Shown: positions 33,583 through 44,740 of the stretch, one piece after another | Layout of the letters: every line of letters begins with the position of its first letter | Position numbering within the stretch: position 1 is the stretch's first letter | Source: Liopterus haemorrhoidalis | Taxonomy: Eukaryota > Arthropoda > Insecta > Coleoptera > Dytiscidae | DNA: 64,000 nucleotides | NCBI GenBank assembly: GCA_963971575.1 | Contig: OZ020611.1 | Span: 57,073,381 to 57,137,380 of the forward strand | Reading direction: 5' to 3' | Position numbers and translations under genes: made by a program | The notes under the pieces: generated by a model | Database searches by the model: none | What the model was told of the DNA's origin: nothing | What the model saw: the letters and a program-made list of their open reading frames with translations, nothing else

Positions 33583-34555
33583 TTAGCTCTTCTTGAATTG
33601 ACAGTATTTCATTGTCCAAATTTGAATTTCCTGCCATTTTCGCCGAATGTAATAACATTAAACGTTCCACAAGTTCATTTACATCGTTCCAGTGTCGGAA
33701 GTCATATTTTACATTATTTTCGTAGGTCATGTGTGTTGGAATGGAGGGTGGATTTTGATATTTTACTTTTTTATTTCTGCGTACAGCACCTCGATGTGAG
33801 GGAGAAGGTGGAGAGTGAATCTGCGGTACTTTTAAATTTGGTTTACTTCTTATCAATGATTTATAGCTAAATCCGGATGTAGAGCGACTTTCTAACGCAG
33901 GTTTGATAATTTCTTTAAATTTTTTACTAGAATTACCTTTGCGACGTGAATTTGACAAATTATCTATCCTATGAGCATTTGTATTTATGAGTATATCAAT
34001 GTACGTTTTTAAATCTTGTTCAGTACATAAATTTTCATCAGGATGCATTTTAAATAATAATTCATACAGCCCCACAGTTCCTTCGTACCATTTATTTTTT
34101 ATATTAATATCATTATGATTAATTGTAATTGGAGAATCACCCATCATCCATATATCATCTACTTTGCGAACTCCGAATGCATTATCTTTATCTTTTCTAT
34201 TTGCAAGCATATAAAATTTTAAATATTTTACAGCGATATCACCCACTAAACTCCCCATTTCATTTTCTCCTTCTGACATCTCAAGTGAGTTACGAACTTC
34301 TCTTTCATATTCATATGTATCTTTAGATGCTTTGTTGACAGTACCAGGCTTTTCCTCTTTGACATCTGCATCCGCAGTCGTTAATGATGGTGATTTATCA
34401 ACAAATTTTTTCAACTGTCTAGTGATAGGTGTAAATGTCTTCTCAAACCGCCGTTCAACAGATGCATCGCGTTTTTTTAAAGATTTAAATTTTTCACGAA
34501 TGGCGTTAGTTACATCAATTATACGTTGAAGGGTCTCAGGGCTTTCTTGTTCCAT
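33536..34555 (-). CDS. Conserved Polinton-associated structural/packaging protein
   Basis: 339 residues, intact. The N-terminal 60 residues form a helical, basic coiled coil. The central domain (about 100-220) has VKYLKFYMLANRKDKDNAFGVRK, GDSPITINHNDINI and the boxes GTVGLYELLFK and DLKTYIDILINTNAHR. A basic, serine/proline-rich linker and a short C-terminal helix domain follow (DVNELVERLMLLHSAKMAGN). It corresponds to a family common in insect Mavericks, to my recollection the DUF8207 group (not verified here). Its function is unknown. It lies between integrase and ATPase, which suggests a virion or packaging role. Confidence 0.75.
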   Translation of the reverse strand: MEQESPETLQRIIDVTNAIREKFKSLKKRDASVERRFEKTFTPITRQLKKFVDKSPSLTTADADVKEEKPGTVNKASKDTYEYEREVRNSLEMSEGENEMGSLVGDIAVKYLKFYMLANRKDKDNAFGVRKVDDIWMMGDSPITINHNDINIKNKWYEGTVGLYELLFKMHPDENLCTEQDLKTYIDILINTNAHRIDNLSNSRRKGNSSKKFKEIIKPALESRSTSGFSYKSLIRSKPNLKVPQIHSPPSPSHRGAVRRNKKVKYQNPPSIPTHMTYENNVKYDFRHWNDVNELVERLMLLHSAKMAGNSNLDNEILSIQEELIEANKIERPKKNQVS

Positions 34556-34889
34556 GTTTTAATGACAGCACAATTTTTTTAATCTGTTTTTACTTGTTCG
34601 ACTTATTCAATATATATGATGGAATAATTATACCTGAGCTCATATTTATAGTTTTTTCTTCATAATCTCCCTCTATCTCTGAAAATCTAATAGATGTATC
34701 AGCCAAAAAGTGATCAAGTACCCGCTACCCCCCACTCCTACCCCTACACAAAAAATCTTTAAAAAAATGAGGTTATGAGTACCTACGTTGTTTTTAAACA
34801 ACAAATCTTTTTATATATCTCATGCATTTAATCTACATTTTAAAAACTTTCCCAAGTACGCTCCTGAAGTCTGATATTAAAACTCACGC
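34556..34889. other. Intergenic spacer in Polinton
   Basis: No gene seen. It separates the ATPase stop from the next minus-strand start. Confidence 0.6.
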
Positions 34890-35599
34890 TTAATTCAACG
34901 ATAGAAATTCATGAAAACCTCTACGATAGCGGCCGTTATATATATATCTATCCTTATCAATAACACAGAAACCATATTTCTCCCCCCAACAGTTTGAACA
35001 AAATTCTTTAAATTGTTCGAAGCTCATATCTGTATTAACATGATTGTTATATATATGCGCGAGATTAGCATAATCTTGTTTAAAGATTATAAGTAGATTC
35101 GCATTATCTCGAATATTTTGCTTTTGCACCTGAGCGTAAGTTTGAACTACATAAAAACAGTCAATATATCGATGTCTTGAATAAGAAAAATATTCACTCA
35201 TTATTTTTTGTTTACCTGACACTATATCATCAAAAATCATTACTGAATTGGGTATCGCTTTAGCTGGTTTAATGATATTATCATTTTCTGTATACGGGAA
35301 GAACTTCATTCCTTTGATATGAGATAAGCATTTTTCTATAAATTTATACTTCGGTTGATTGAGCGATTTAGAATAAATATATATGTTTTTGTATTTCACC
35401 CCATTCCGATCGCATAATAAACTTACAAGCACGTTTGTTTTACCGCAATTAGATGGGCCGCAAATTATACATCGGAGTATGTTCGGTAATAGTTCGCTAT
35501 GACGTTTTACCGTATTTTTTGCGATTTCGATACCGTATTATTTGCAGGAGAATCAAAATTTTTAACATTTAAAATATGTTTTTGGCGTGTAAAGCGCAT
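34890..35599 (-). pseudogene. Polinton genome-packaging ATPase (FtsK/HerA, A32-like), frameshifted
   Basis: From an ATG at 35597-35599 the frame runs about 30 codons and then stops. A one-base shift near 35530-35540 is needed to reach the main frame. That main frame holds Walker A (CGPSNCGKTN, coded at about 35430-35460), Walker B (SVMIFDDI, about residues 60-67 of the long frame), and the downstream sensor region (YVVQTYAQVQKQ). These are the hallmarks of the poxvirus A32/FtsK-HerA packaging family, which pumps DNA into capsids. It is divergently oriented to the capsid block. Confidence 0.88.
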
Positions 35600-35649
35600 T
35601 TTCAGTTAATGTAAATGATATCTCATAAAACACATTATAGTAAATGATG

Positions 35650-35686
35650 TATATAAGGTAGTGGCGTGTTATTTATACACTCAGTT
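35650..35686 (+). promoter_or_regulatory. TATA-initiator core promoter for capsid block
   Basis: The TATA box tatataagg (35650-35658) is followed at about 33 bases by the arthropod initiator tcagtt (35681-35686). A second tatataagg at 35733-35741 lies about 30 bases ahead of ttcattc. Both are upstream of the PLA2-type gene, so late capsid transcription probably starts here. Confidence 0.6.
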
Positions 35687-35784
35687 TTAGTGAACTTTCC
35701 TATTTTTTCACATGACAAGAGTGAGAAAATGGTATATAAGGCGGTAAAAGTGATGTTTATAGTTCATTCATACAATATACTTTG

Positions 35785-36396
35785 ATGATTACATATCAAG
35801 GTGAGGGATTAATTAATTCGGTGATAAATTCCCTACCTGTCGAGCTACATTTGCCTGGTTACCAGTTTTGTGGACCTGGCACAAAATTAAAAAAGCGTTT
35901 AGCGCGAGGTGATACGGGCATTAATGCTTTAGACGTTGCCTGCCGACAACATGATATTTTGTACGGTCAAGATACCAGTCTAACAGCTAGACATAGAGCG
36001 GATAAAGTTTTGCAGGAGAAAGCTTGGAAAAGGGTTAAAGCAAAGGACGCATCTTTCGGAGAAAAGGCTGCCGCTTGGACTGTAACAAATTTGATGAAAG
36101 CCAAAACCAAGTTCGGTATGGGGCTTAAGAGAAAAATAAGAAAAAAACGACGCACTCGCACATTGAAAACAGGTGGATTTTTACCTATCTTAACGACGGC
36201 TGCGCCATTCATACTCAAAGCCCTTGCAGCTGGAGCTCTCAGCGGTGCCGCGGCTCTCGGTACAAAAAAAGCTTTAGGCGGAGGGTTATATTTGCGACCA
36301 TATAAGGGTGGGGGTAAAAAATTAAAGAAGAAAAAAAAAACAACAAAAAAAAAACAAAACGTTAAAATTACCAAACCGAGCTTTAACCAATCATGA
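35785..36396 (+). CDS. Minor capsid protein with PLA2 domain
   Basis: 203 residues from the ATG at 35785; a TTG one codon earlier is not the start. Residues 26-65 carry a phospholipase A2 core: YQFCGPGT (calcium loop), then DVACRQHDILY with the catalytic His-Asp pair. The same fold is used by parvovirus VP1 to leave endosomes. The middle is basic. Residues 130-165 form a glycine/alanine-rich hydrophobic patch (GGFLPILTTAAPFILKALAA) resembling adenovirus pX/pVI-type core peptides, and the tail is polylysine. It is probably a virion protein for endosome escape and DNA binding. An A-rich tract at 36326-36360 is a slip site. Confidence 0.88.
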   Translation: MITYQGEGLINSVINSLPVELHLPGYQFCGPGTKLKKRLARGDTGINALDVACRQHDILYGQDTSLTARHRADKVLQEKAWKRVKAKDASFGEKAAAWTVTNLMKAKTKFGMGLKRKIRKKRRTRTLKTGGFLPILTTAAPFILKALAAGALSGAAALGTKKALGGGLYLRPYKGGGKKLKKKKKTTKKKQNVKITKPSFNQS

Positions 36397-36712
36397 TATA
36401 TACGCTCACGCGAAAAGATTATCTAATTTTCGCGGTGTGTTTATGCGCGACACTTTACCCAAGAAACCTAGAATAAACGAATGCGCTGTAGTAAATTTGG
36501 ATGAAGCTGCAGGGGATGGCACTCACTGGGTTGCTTATAAAAAAATAGGTAATTCTGTTAATTATTATGACAGTTTTGGGCAATTACCTCCCCCCATTGA
36601 ATTAATAAATTATTTTGGTGAAAATGTTAGAATAAGGTATAATTATAACCGTGATCAAAATGTTGATTCGTTTAAATGCGGTCATCTATGTTTAAAATTT
36701 CTCTATAAATAA
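36371..36712 (+). CDS. Adenain-type cysteine protease (no ATG of its own)
   Basis: The catalytic set is visible: His (GDGTHWVAY, 36524-36526), Asp (YYDSFG) and Cys (FKCGHLCLKF), the Ulp1/adenain order, with QNVDSF supplying the oxyanion glutamine. These proteases mature capsid proteins in adenoviruses and Polintons. The frame is open upstream of the first in-frame ATG (36443) through ALTNHDIYAHAKRL, a stretch that looks conserved, and overlaps the end of the PLA2 gene in another frame. No ATG precedes that part. It may be made by frameshifting on the A-rich tract, by a non-AUG start, or the gene may be damaged. Start shown is approximate. Confidence 0.85.
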   Translation, partial: PNRALTNHDIYAHAKRLSNFRGVFMRDTLPKKPRINECAVVNLDEAAGDGTHWVAYKKIGNSVNYYDSFGQLPPPIELINYFGENVRIRYNYNRDQNVDSFKCGHLCLKFLYK

Positions 36713-36765
36713 CAATAACATATCTTCCTATAAGACATTCTATTTTAGGTCTTTAATAAGTGAAT

Positions 36766-37494
36766 ATGTCGTATACATTTATACTCCGAGGTAACACGAG
36801 TATTTTAAGCTATGATTTCACCACAACCCTTTATTTAGATGACGGTCCATACGCTATAGGTTTGATAAGTTTTCAGACTTATAATTCGATACCCAACGTT
36901 GATGAAAGTAACAATAAATTTCATTATGATAATGGTGAAATTATAACCATACCTGAAGGTTCTTATGAAATTGCCGATATCAATAATTATCTACGATTAG
37001 CGTTAGGTGATCCGAATGTAGAAGATATATTTCATTCAGATACACAGTTTGATAATAAAACAAAACACACATTTAACTTACGCGGTAACACAAACACATC
37101 GAAATGTGAATTGTTAAGTTCTAGCGAAATAGATTTTACACATAGCGATAGTATTGGTAGTATGCTAGGTTTTTCAAAGAGAATTTTATCCCCCAATAAA
37201 GTTCATACGGCTGATGATATTGTAAATATAATTACGGTTGATACTATACAGATCGACTGTAATATCGTGACAGATTCATATATAGATAATAAATTATCAC
37301 ATACATTACACGAGTTTTATCCAGGAGTTCCGCCTGGGTATAAATTGGTGGAAGTACCTCAAAATATCATTTACTTGCCGATCGCTGTCAGAGAAATACG
37401 TAATATAACGCTAACTATTCGTGATCAATCAAATAGACTAGTGAACTTTAGAGGTGAAAACATTTCAGTTAAATTACATTTTAAAAAAATATAA
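36766..37494 (+). CDS. Penton-type minor capsid protein
   Basis: 242 residues; a GTG two codons earlier gives a slightly longer frame, but ATG at 36766 is the natural start. Beta-rich throughout, with family boxes recognisable by eye: FQTYNSIPNVD, IPEGSYEIADINNYL, DSIGSMLGFSKRIL, HTLHEFYPGVPPGYKL and FRGENISVKLHFKK. This is the single jelly-roll penton/minor capsid protein of insect Polintons, forming pentamers at capsid vertices. It sits upstream of the major capsid gene as in the family. Confidence 0.92.
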   Translation: MSYTFILRGNTSILSYDFTTTLYLDDGPYAIGLISFQTYNSIPNVDESNNKFHYDNGEIITIPEGSYEIADINNYLRLALGDPNVEDIFHSDTQFDNKTKHTFNLRGNTNTSKCELLSSSEIDFTHSDSIGSMLGFSKRILSPNKVHTADDIVNIITVDTIQIDCNIVTDSYIDNKLSHTLHEFYPGVPPGYKLVEVPQNIIYLPIAVREIRNITLTIRDQSNRLVNFRGENISVKLHFKKI

Positions 37495-37497
37495 AAA

Positions 37498-37701
37498 ATG
37501 GGTATACTTTTCCCTCATTATACACCCCCCACGAATGTTGAGATGTTTCAAAAGGCGCTTGATCGACAATCGCCATCGCGGCCTATAAAAAGGGTAATCA
37601 AACAACAAACTTGTGTTAATAGTCAATTGTCATCACCTCGATTAACACCTGCGAACAGAGCTTTTCTTGAATCGTTAAATTACAAAGTAATAGAAAAATA
37701 A
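37498..37701 (+). CDS. Small basic protein between penton and MCP
   Basis: 67 residues from ATG at 37498, three bases after the penton stop, and its stop overlaps the MCP start (TAATG). N-terminal hydrophobic (ILFPHYTPP), then a basic arginine/lysine centre (RPIKRVIK) and the box LTPANRAFLESLNYKV at the C-terminus. A small protein at this position recurs in insect Polintons in my memory. It could be a capsid cement or packaging protein; the function is unknown. Confidence 0.75.
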   Translation: MGILFPHYTPPTNVEMFQKALDRQSPSRPIKRVIKQQTCVNSQLSSPRLTPANRAFLESLNYKVIEK

Positions 37702-38893
37702 TGGCTTCCGTATTAGACGTAAAACGTGAGATCTTATTCGACAACAGTATTAAACGCGTTGAATGGCATAATTATGAGCCGTTTTCGTCGACAAGGTATG
37801 AATCCAGTGATGTAATTAGGCTTTGCATAAATCAGCAAGACCTTTATACGACTCCTTATGACAGTTATATTGTTATTGAAGGAAAGTTAGTAATCCTGAT
37901 AATTCTATAATAACCGAGGAAGTAAAATTAGCTAATAATGGTTTCGCATTCCTATTTGATGAGATAAGATACGAACTATTCGGTACAGAAATTGATAAAA
38001 ATAGAAACGTGGGGGTCACAAGCACCATAAAAGGATATATTTCAATCGGATCTGATGAGAAATCTGTTTACGATACCGCTGGATGGAATAATTCAAAAAT
38101 TATAAATTCAACCACGGGGGAATTTATAGTATCAATTCCTCTAAAATTATTGTTAGGTTTCGCTGAAGATTACAATAAGGTGATTATAAATGCTAAGCAG
38201 GAAATCATTCTTATTCGAGCTAGAAACGATAACAATGTGTACATTAATGCAACTGAATTAAAAGTAAATATATTTAAAGTTCAATGGCGTATCAAACATG
38301 TATATCCTAACGATGAAGAGAAATTGAATTTACTGAATATTCTTAATAATAATCAACTATTACCTATTGCATTTAGAGGTTGGGATCTATGTGAGTACCC
38401 CGTATTACCGATTTCTTCTAAACAAGTTTGGCCCATTAAATCAGCAAATTCGCTCGAGACACCTAGATATATTATTTTAGCGTTTCAAACTGATATCAAG
38501 GGAAAAACTGAAAAAGATTCAAGCAAATTTAATCATTGTAAACTTACCGACGTAAAACTTCATTTAAATTCTGAACATTTCCCCTATGATAAATTAAATA
38601 TAAATTTCGATAAAAACCAGTATACTGCACTATACGAAATGTACACAGATTTTCAAAAATCTTATTATGGAAAAAACAATAGTTGTCCTCTACTAAATTG
38701 GGAGGCGTTTAAAGATACGCCTTTGGTGGTTATTAATTGCTCGAAACAAAGTGAGAAAGTTAAAACCGGTGTTGATATTCGTTTAGAATTTGAAACATCG
38801 GAAAATTTCCCCAATCTAACCACTGCCTATTGCTTAATCTTACACGATAAAATTATTGAATATTCCCCATTAACAAATGTTGTTAACACATAA
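37701..38893 (+). pseudogene. Major capsid protein (double jelly-roll), one frameshift
   Basis: The frame from 37701 covers the start of the first jelly roll (SIKRVEWHNYEPF, INQQDLYTTPYDSYIVIEGKL) and stops at 37910. The remainder is open in another frame from about 37886 to 38893. Recognisable boxes: FAFLFDEIRYELFGTEIDK, GVTSTIKGYISI, LKLLLGFAEDYNKVIINAKQE, WRIKHVYP, FRGWDLCEYPVLP, LKFETS-like RLEFETSENFPN and CLILHDKI. This is the Polinton/adintovirus double jelly-roll hexon. A single-base change near 37885 breaks it, and no homopolymer explains the shift. Confidence 0.93.
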
Positions 38894-39364
38894 AAATAAG
38901 GTTATATAAGGGAGTTTTGAAGAAAAAATTGTTTTGAAGAATATTCATATGCATAATGCATATTAAATGTAAAGCATTTTTTAAACAACTTATAAATATC
39001 TTGTCTGTTCTTTTTAAAAACATATTATAATTTATAAGAAATATTCTTGTAAAAATTTAAATCTTAAAAAATAAAATGTATACATATGATTGAAAAAATG
39101 TGTTTTTTATTTTTTATCACTCCAACACCAACATAAACATTTTTTACTATCGTACGAGTATGTTTATAAGATTCTTCCTACACTATTAAGATAATCCCCC
39201 TTAACGCATTGTAAGCATTAATACTGCATGCGTTTTGTAAACATCTTCCTGCGGGGGATAACCGTAAACTTCAGTTATATATACCGAGTGTTAGATGATA
39301 TTTAGTTCAATTATTATCAACTAGTTTTCAGTGAAAAATATTATTAAAAATTTTTTTTTTAAAA
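38894..39364. promoter_or_regulatory. Non-coding, with TATA/initiator before the zinc gene
   Basis: AT-rich end of the capsid block. A tatatata stretch near 39278 and ttcagtg at 39326 are spaced like a core promoter for the following spliced gene. Confidence 0.4.
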
Positions 39365-39973
39365 ATGAACCAACAAGAACTTAATAATGCGGAAATTATT
39401 GAAATTAGTGATAGTGAAAGTGTAAGTGACAATGATAGTTGGAGTGAAAATGAAAATGTTGAAGAAAATGACTTGGCGAAATTTATGATGAGGAGTATGA
39501 GTCGGACCATCAGCACTGGTACAATAGCAGCATAATTCGGTTAGGTAATTCTAATGAAAACAGTGTATGTTTTATTTACACCTACAGAGAGGTAAATTTT
39601 GTTGGAATTTACCACCGATTTTGCGCGCTGTGCTTCCAGTCAGTTTTGGAAGAGGGGTACGTTTTCGCTACGACATACAGCAGGCATACGACGATGAACC
39701 CTGCGACATGTAAGAAAAAAAGCAATATATGAAGTTATAAATAATTATATATAAAAAATATATTATTTCTAGCGGATGAAGCAAGCCTAGCTAGCTTACG
39801 TTGCGATGTTTGCAGGGATTCCTTGGTGTTGGCAATCCCCACAGCCGTATGCCCCCGTTGCGTGATTACCGAGTGAGTATTAAATTATTGTTTTAACCTT
39901 TTTTGAGGGTTTTAAATTATTTTTTATATTCTATTTTTACAGAGATGATCAATACGTCACTCGGCAGGAGTAG
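39365..39973 (+). pseudogene. Spliced cysteine-rich zinc-binding protein, one frameshift
   Basis: Exon 1 starts ATG 39365 with a serine/aspartate/glutamate-rich head (IIEISDSESVS). A one-base shift near 39470 is needed to continue into an acidic stretch and FCALCFQSVLEEGYVF. Intron 1, 39710-39772 (gtaag...ttctag), joins in frame to DEASLASLRCDVCRDS...CPRC. Intron 2, 39873-39942 (gtgagt...ttacag), joins in frame to a short tail ending TAG 39971-39973; without it a TGA follows at once. Four CxxC-type pairs indicate a zinc ribbon/RING-like fold. The 57-codon first frame is too short for a long-ORF search. Confidence 0.6.
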
Positions 39974-40457
39974 CTTGCTGGTCTCCCCCTTCAATTCCCG
40001 CCCATCATCGCCGCCCCCTCCACTACATATATAATTTTGTATATTTATAATATTCTTTTTATTTTATTATTTAAAAAAAATATGATTAAAAAAATATAAT
40101 TTTTTAAATGTGTTTTTTATTTTTTATAATTTGTATATGCGTAATGCCCAGTAGAAGCAAACATCTCGATCGTTTTTTTGAAAGCTGAGACTAGGGATCC
40201 GTCTAGTCATTACCACTACCCCAACCCACTTTTAATATTTATTAATATATTCGAAGTAATAAAAACATATTTTTAATTTTTTATGATTTTTTATATTAGA
40301 AAAAATAAAAATATATACATATACACATTTTTTATATTATAAAAATAACATATTAAAAACATATTAAAATATACATATACACATTTTTATATATTATAAA
40401 ATAAAATATATCATATTACAAAATAAAATATATGAATATATTTACAAATTTTTATTT
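39974..40457. other. AT-rich spacer between convergent genes
   Basis: Very AT-rich with several aataaa-like signals on both strands, consistent with shared polyadenylation between the convergent zinc gene and polymerase gene. Confidence 0.6.
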
Positions 40458-43400
40458 TTACAATTGTTCCTTCTTATACCCCCAGGGTAAAGTATCAGTG
40501 TACGGGAAATTTATAATTCTTTTATCATCGCATGGGTTTAACGCTATTTTTCTTTGTTTGATTGTATAAACATCATGTTCTTTTGAAGTGATAGTGCACT
40601 GACGCTTGGTAAGTATTAATTGATTAAATAAACATGTGTAGTAATCATCAAAACTTATTGTTTTTAAAACACCTTCTGTTACACCCTTTGCTCTCTTTCC
40701 TACGTACTCATCTAACATCTTATAGGCGTACATTTTGGATCTCAACCCCGCAAACTCCACCATCACATTTCCAGCGTTTTCATCCTTCATCAACCCAATT
40801 TCTTTCCCATTAACTCTAGGCATATTGAAAATATTATTTTTTGCATAATCACATGTATCGAACCGATAAAGTTGTGCCTTCATCGATTGGTAAATATCAA
40901 TATGCTTAAATTCATACAATAAGCTATCTGTGTCTGTATATAAAAGTTTAGCGTTTTCACTAAAATTTTTTTTAATATAATTGTAATGAAAATCATAAAC
41001 CAAAATTTTCGATAAGTCTAATATTGCAAAACCCACATAAATAGGTTTATTCAATACAATTAATTTCTTAGACATTTCTATAAGGATAAAATCGTCATCC
41101 AATATTTCACAAGAATGAAAATTAACTTGTGAAATATAATTTTTAGCCCCATAACGCCCTTCCCACTTATTTACTAATTTGACATCTTTCCGCTTTCTCA
41201 CATTTTCCATCATTTTACCAAATACAGCATTATTCATTAACTTATAAAAATTTTTCTTAAAGCTGTTATCTGATTTTTTTCTTAATTCAGTATTCAAGTC
41301 TATATATTTCCGGAGCCAGGGTTTTTGTTTAAATTTTAAAATTCTATGAATGTGAGATAATTTCATGCCTAAATTCAAACACTGTTTTAAATTTTCATAA
41401 TGTATTATGTAATTTCTTTTATTATATAAATTTTGAATAAGTTTTGATTGTTTTGAGATCGGCGGTATGAAATGTTCAGGGCATAACGGTAAATCTCTAT
41501 GTAGGTGATGCAATGTCACAGGATAGTCCAGATCCACCTCAAAAATATATCCAATATGTGAGTCACTCGATAAGTTCATTATATCGATATTATTAAATTC
41601 TGATTCTGACACCCATTCGAATTGAGCGTAAGGCAAAGGCATTCTCATAGCGGCCCCATATAAATTATTAATATCAAAATACATTAGATATGAATCAGAT
41701 GCATTGGGGTTATATAATTCTCCCATATATTTATTATTAGCTTTACCGTATCTATTTACACAAACAGAAACCCCCCCACGAATACCTCGTTCCATCATCA
41801 TAACCTTATCGATATCGGTTAGAAGCTCCAATTCAATTTCTGTTAATTTTAAGGCTGCATCGAATGCTAAGCCGGGGGCTGTGAAATAATGTGCCGCATC
41901 TAGTTTGTAAGTGTCTAAACAATTTTCGCGAAAATTTTCAAAAACGTCTGCTAACAAGAATACATCAGTTTTCAAGTATAAATTTGCATATTCACCTAAT
42001 GTTTTTATATTAAATGTCCCCCAAACTTTTTGCGCATGTTCATAATCGTTTTGAGTGATATGGTCATTTTTTATTGAACTATAAAATGCTTCTATAGACG
42101 GTAATTGTTCATCTTTTAATTTTTCCCAAGAGTCCACATATTCATACGGATATACCCCCTTTCTCGTTAATAATTTAAATTCCTTTTCAGAAGTACAATG
42201 GCGTCTAGTTATGCATTTCTCAGAATCTTTCAAATAAGACGCTAATTTATCTAAACTACTAGCCATGAAACGGAAGGAATCGATAAATCTGAATTGAATT
42301 GCTGTATTTTGCACGCGTTTAGTAAATGAAATATACCGTTCTTTGTTGATTGGTAACAGTGAAACTGCCCCAGGTATTCTCGTTGCTAAATTTTTTATTA
42401 CAAAATGCGCGTCGTAACAAGTTAAGTTATGGAATACCACTGAAATAACGTGTGTATTTTTATAACGCAAATTGCAAGAAGCGTGAGCCCCCCCCCCCGA
42501 AAGCGCCCACTTAAATGACAGTGATCACGGACCATTCTAAAACCTTCTTCTTCTTCTTCTTTAAAGTTCTCACCACATATGTGACACACTGTAGTGTTCC
42601 TAAAATCTAATTCTTCATCCACGGTAAGTTGCATCGGTACAACATTTTTCATAATACCGTCCACTTTAATGGCGATTTTGTGTAGTTGATCAACAAACCA
42701 ATCGATGCAATCATCACCGAAATACATTTGAAAGTATGATAGTTCATCATCATATGAGCATTTGAAATAGTATGCTATACTAAACGCTTTATGTTTCTGA
42801 ACATATTGCGTGTTCACGTTTTGTTTTGCATTTAGTTTTTCAAGAATTGATTCTATATCCGCGTATATTATAAACGGGGCTTTCTCTTTATACTTATAAT
42901 TCTTAAATTTCAAAATATTTACACCTTCTTTAGGTAATTGTATTCGTGCCTTATTGTGAGTGAAACAAATCAGTGAATGCTTATTTAAGGTTTCTTCAGT
43001 TTTAAAGTGATTAAGACACCGGTCGCATAAATATGTAGCATTTTTAGACTTTGACATCTGTGAATTTAATAATCTGCTTAAATTTTTGATCCACATAAAA
43101 TGGTAATTTTCTGGTTCTCGTATACACTTAGCGATAATTTCGTTGTTTTGTTGATCATCGTAGTTTATCACGTTTTCTTCATTATACCCCTCGATTAATT
43201 TATGGACCATTAAAAGATGTATGGTTTTACTATATTTTTTGGTTGATAAAAGAACTGGAACAACTTCATGTTTTGCTTTTTTGCTCACCCCAGCTCGCTC
43301 TAACGTATACACATTGATGCATAATTTATTTTGTTCTTCAAATTTTGATATATCTTTCAGTTTTACCGGAAATTCTATCCCTTCAAATTTCAAGGTTTGC

Positions 43401-44242
43401 CAGAATTCAGTGTAAGACGATGGGCGGTCTGAATTCGAATGAGCTGGATAAAGCGCGGATAAAACTGCATATTTGAAACAATATTCATCATAATTTTTCA
43501 CATTTATAATAGCTTTTTTCAACTTTATATCTGTCGGCAACTCCACATATCCTGTTGATCTTATCGGCGAATAATTATTAATGTTTACTTTTAAATGAAG
43601 GATTTCTCTGAGAGAGAACCCAGAATCCTTCTGTTGAAAATTACCTAGGGCGCTTAATATAATGTTTGTAACATTTTCGTCATACCATAAATTAATATCC
43701 GTGCTTGCATCTATTACCTTATTAGCTGTATTAAAACTTTTGATGTCACAGGTTTCAGTCGAAGGTAATATGAATTCACAACTTAATATCACGTTGACTT
43801 TTAAAATAGATGATTTTAATGCCAGCTTGATTTTATTTACGAATAATAATTTAGCATTATCAAAAAATGTTCGAGGTTCTTTGAACCCTTTTTTATTTAT
43901 TATTATTCCGGTTCTTATTCTATTTTTAAATACAGACTTCACATCTTGCCATATTAAACCCCCATATCTTTTTCTCCCCCTTATCGATATACCGCAACCG
44001 ATTTTATCTCCATTATTTTTTATTATCTGTTTATATGTTATCAACAACGCTAAATTCGCTTCTAACTTAGATAAATTTTTTATATCTTCTTTAGCATTAA
44101 CGTACTGCGATATTAAATTAATAGATTTATTAATACGTTTAATCCAAGTGTTTACTTCATCCGAGGATTTAATAAGCGTTAGAACACTTTTAATTTTTTT
44201 AATTAATTCGTCGCTATAAGAAGCAACTGTAGCCTCAGTCAT
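40458..44242 (-). pseudogene. Protein-primed DNA polymerase B, frameshift in an 11-C run
   Basis: The N-terminal frame (44242 down to 42422, 606 codons) and the C-terminal frame (42470 down to 40458) belong to one polymerase of about 1,255 residues. Exonuclease: IIYADIESIL (458-467), a zinc motif CHICGE...[12 protein letters not shown], then, in the second frame, [13 protein letters not shown] (Exo II). Polymerase: [10 protein letters not shown] (266-272 of that frame), [11 protein letters not shown], catalytic YTDTDS (511-516). A C2H2-like finger (YLCDRCLNHFKTEET) precedes. This is the Polinton replicase that starts DNA synthesis on a protein primer at the TIRs. The frames meet at C11 (42488-42498), a likely slip or sequencing error. 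Confidence 0.96.
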
Positions 44243-44740
44243 AGTTTTTATGTCTTAGAATTGAAAATAGTAAAAAATTCTAAGTCCGAGCCTGTGAAGT
44301 TTACAATTCTTAGGCTTGCGTAACAAGCTTTGGTTAAGATTACCGGCGGTCGACCTCGTCTCAGGAGTCTGTTCTGAGAGCTCGCATTAGGCTAAGTTTG
44401 TAAAAAGGCGCTGTTTCACGGCATACCTTGTACACATGGCTTATAATTCATTTATCTTGTATGCAAACGGACGTATTCAGATATTTTTTAAAAGCATATT
44501 TCACTTTAGAATTCCAAATATAATAACTTAATTAATGTTTTTTTTACATTGGTTATTTATTAAAATTATTTTTATAACTAATTTGTGTTTTTTACATTAC
44601 ATAACTTAAAATAATGTTTTTTTACGTTATAAAACTTAAAAACAAAACTAATTACGGATTCCAAAAGAAATCTACTCGATCAATAAGACTTTTTTAATCG
44701 GACGTAATTTTTGTTCTTCTTCTTCTTCTCTCTTGGTTCA
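44243..44740. other. Spacer upstream of polymerase gene
   Basis: No gene recognised. Likely holds the polymerase promoter on the minus strand. Confidence 0.55.

Noticed and set aside
35967..36374. 135-residue antisense frame over the PLA2 gene
   Set aside because: Shadow of the lysine/glycine-rich sense gene (poly-F and poly-P runs).
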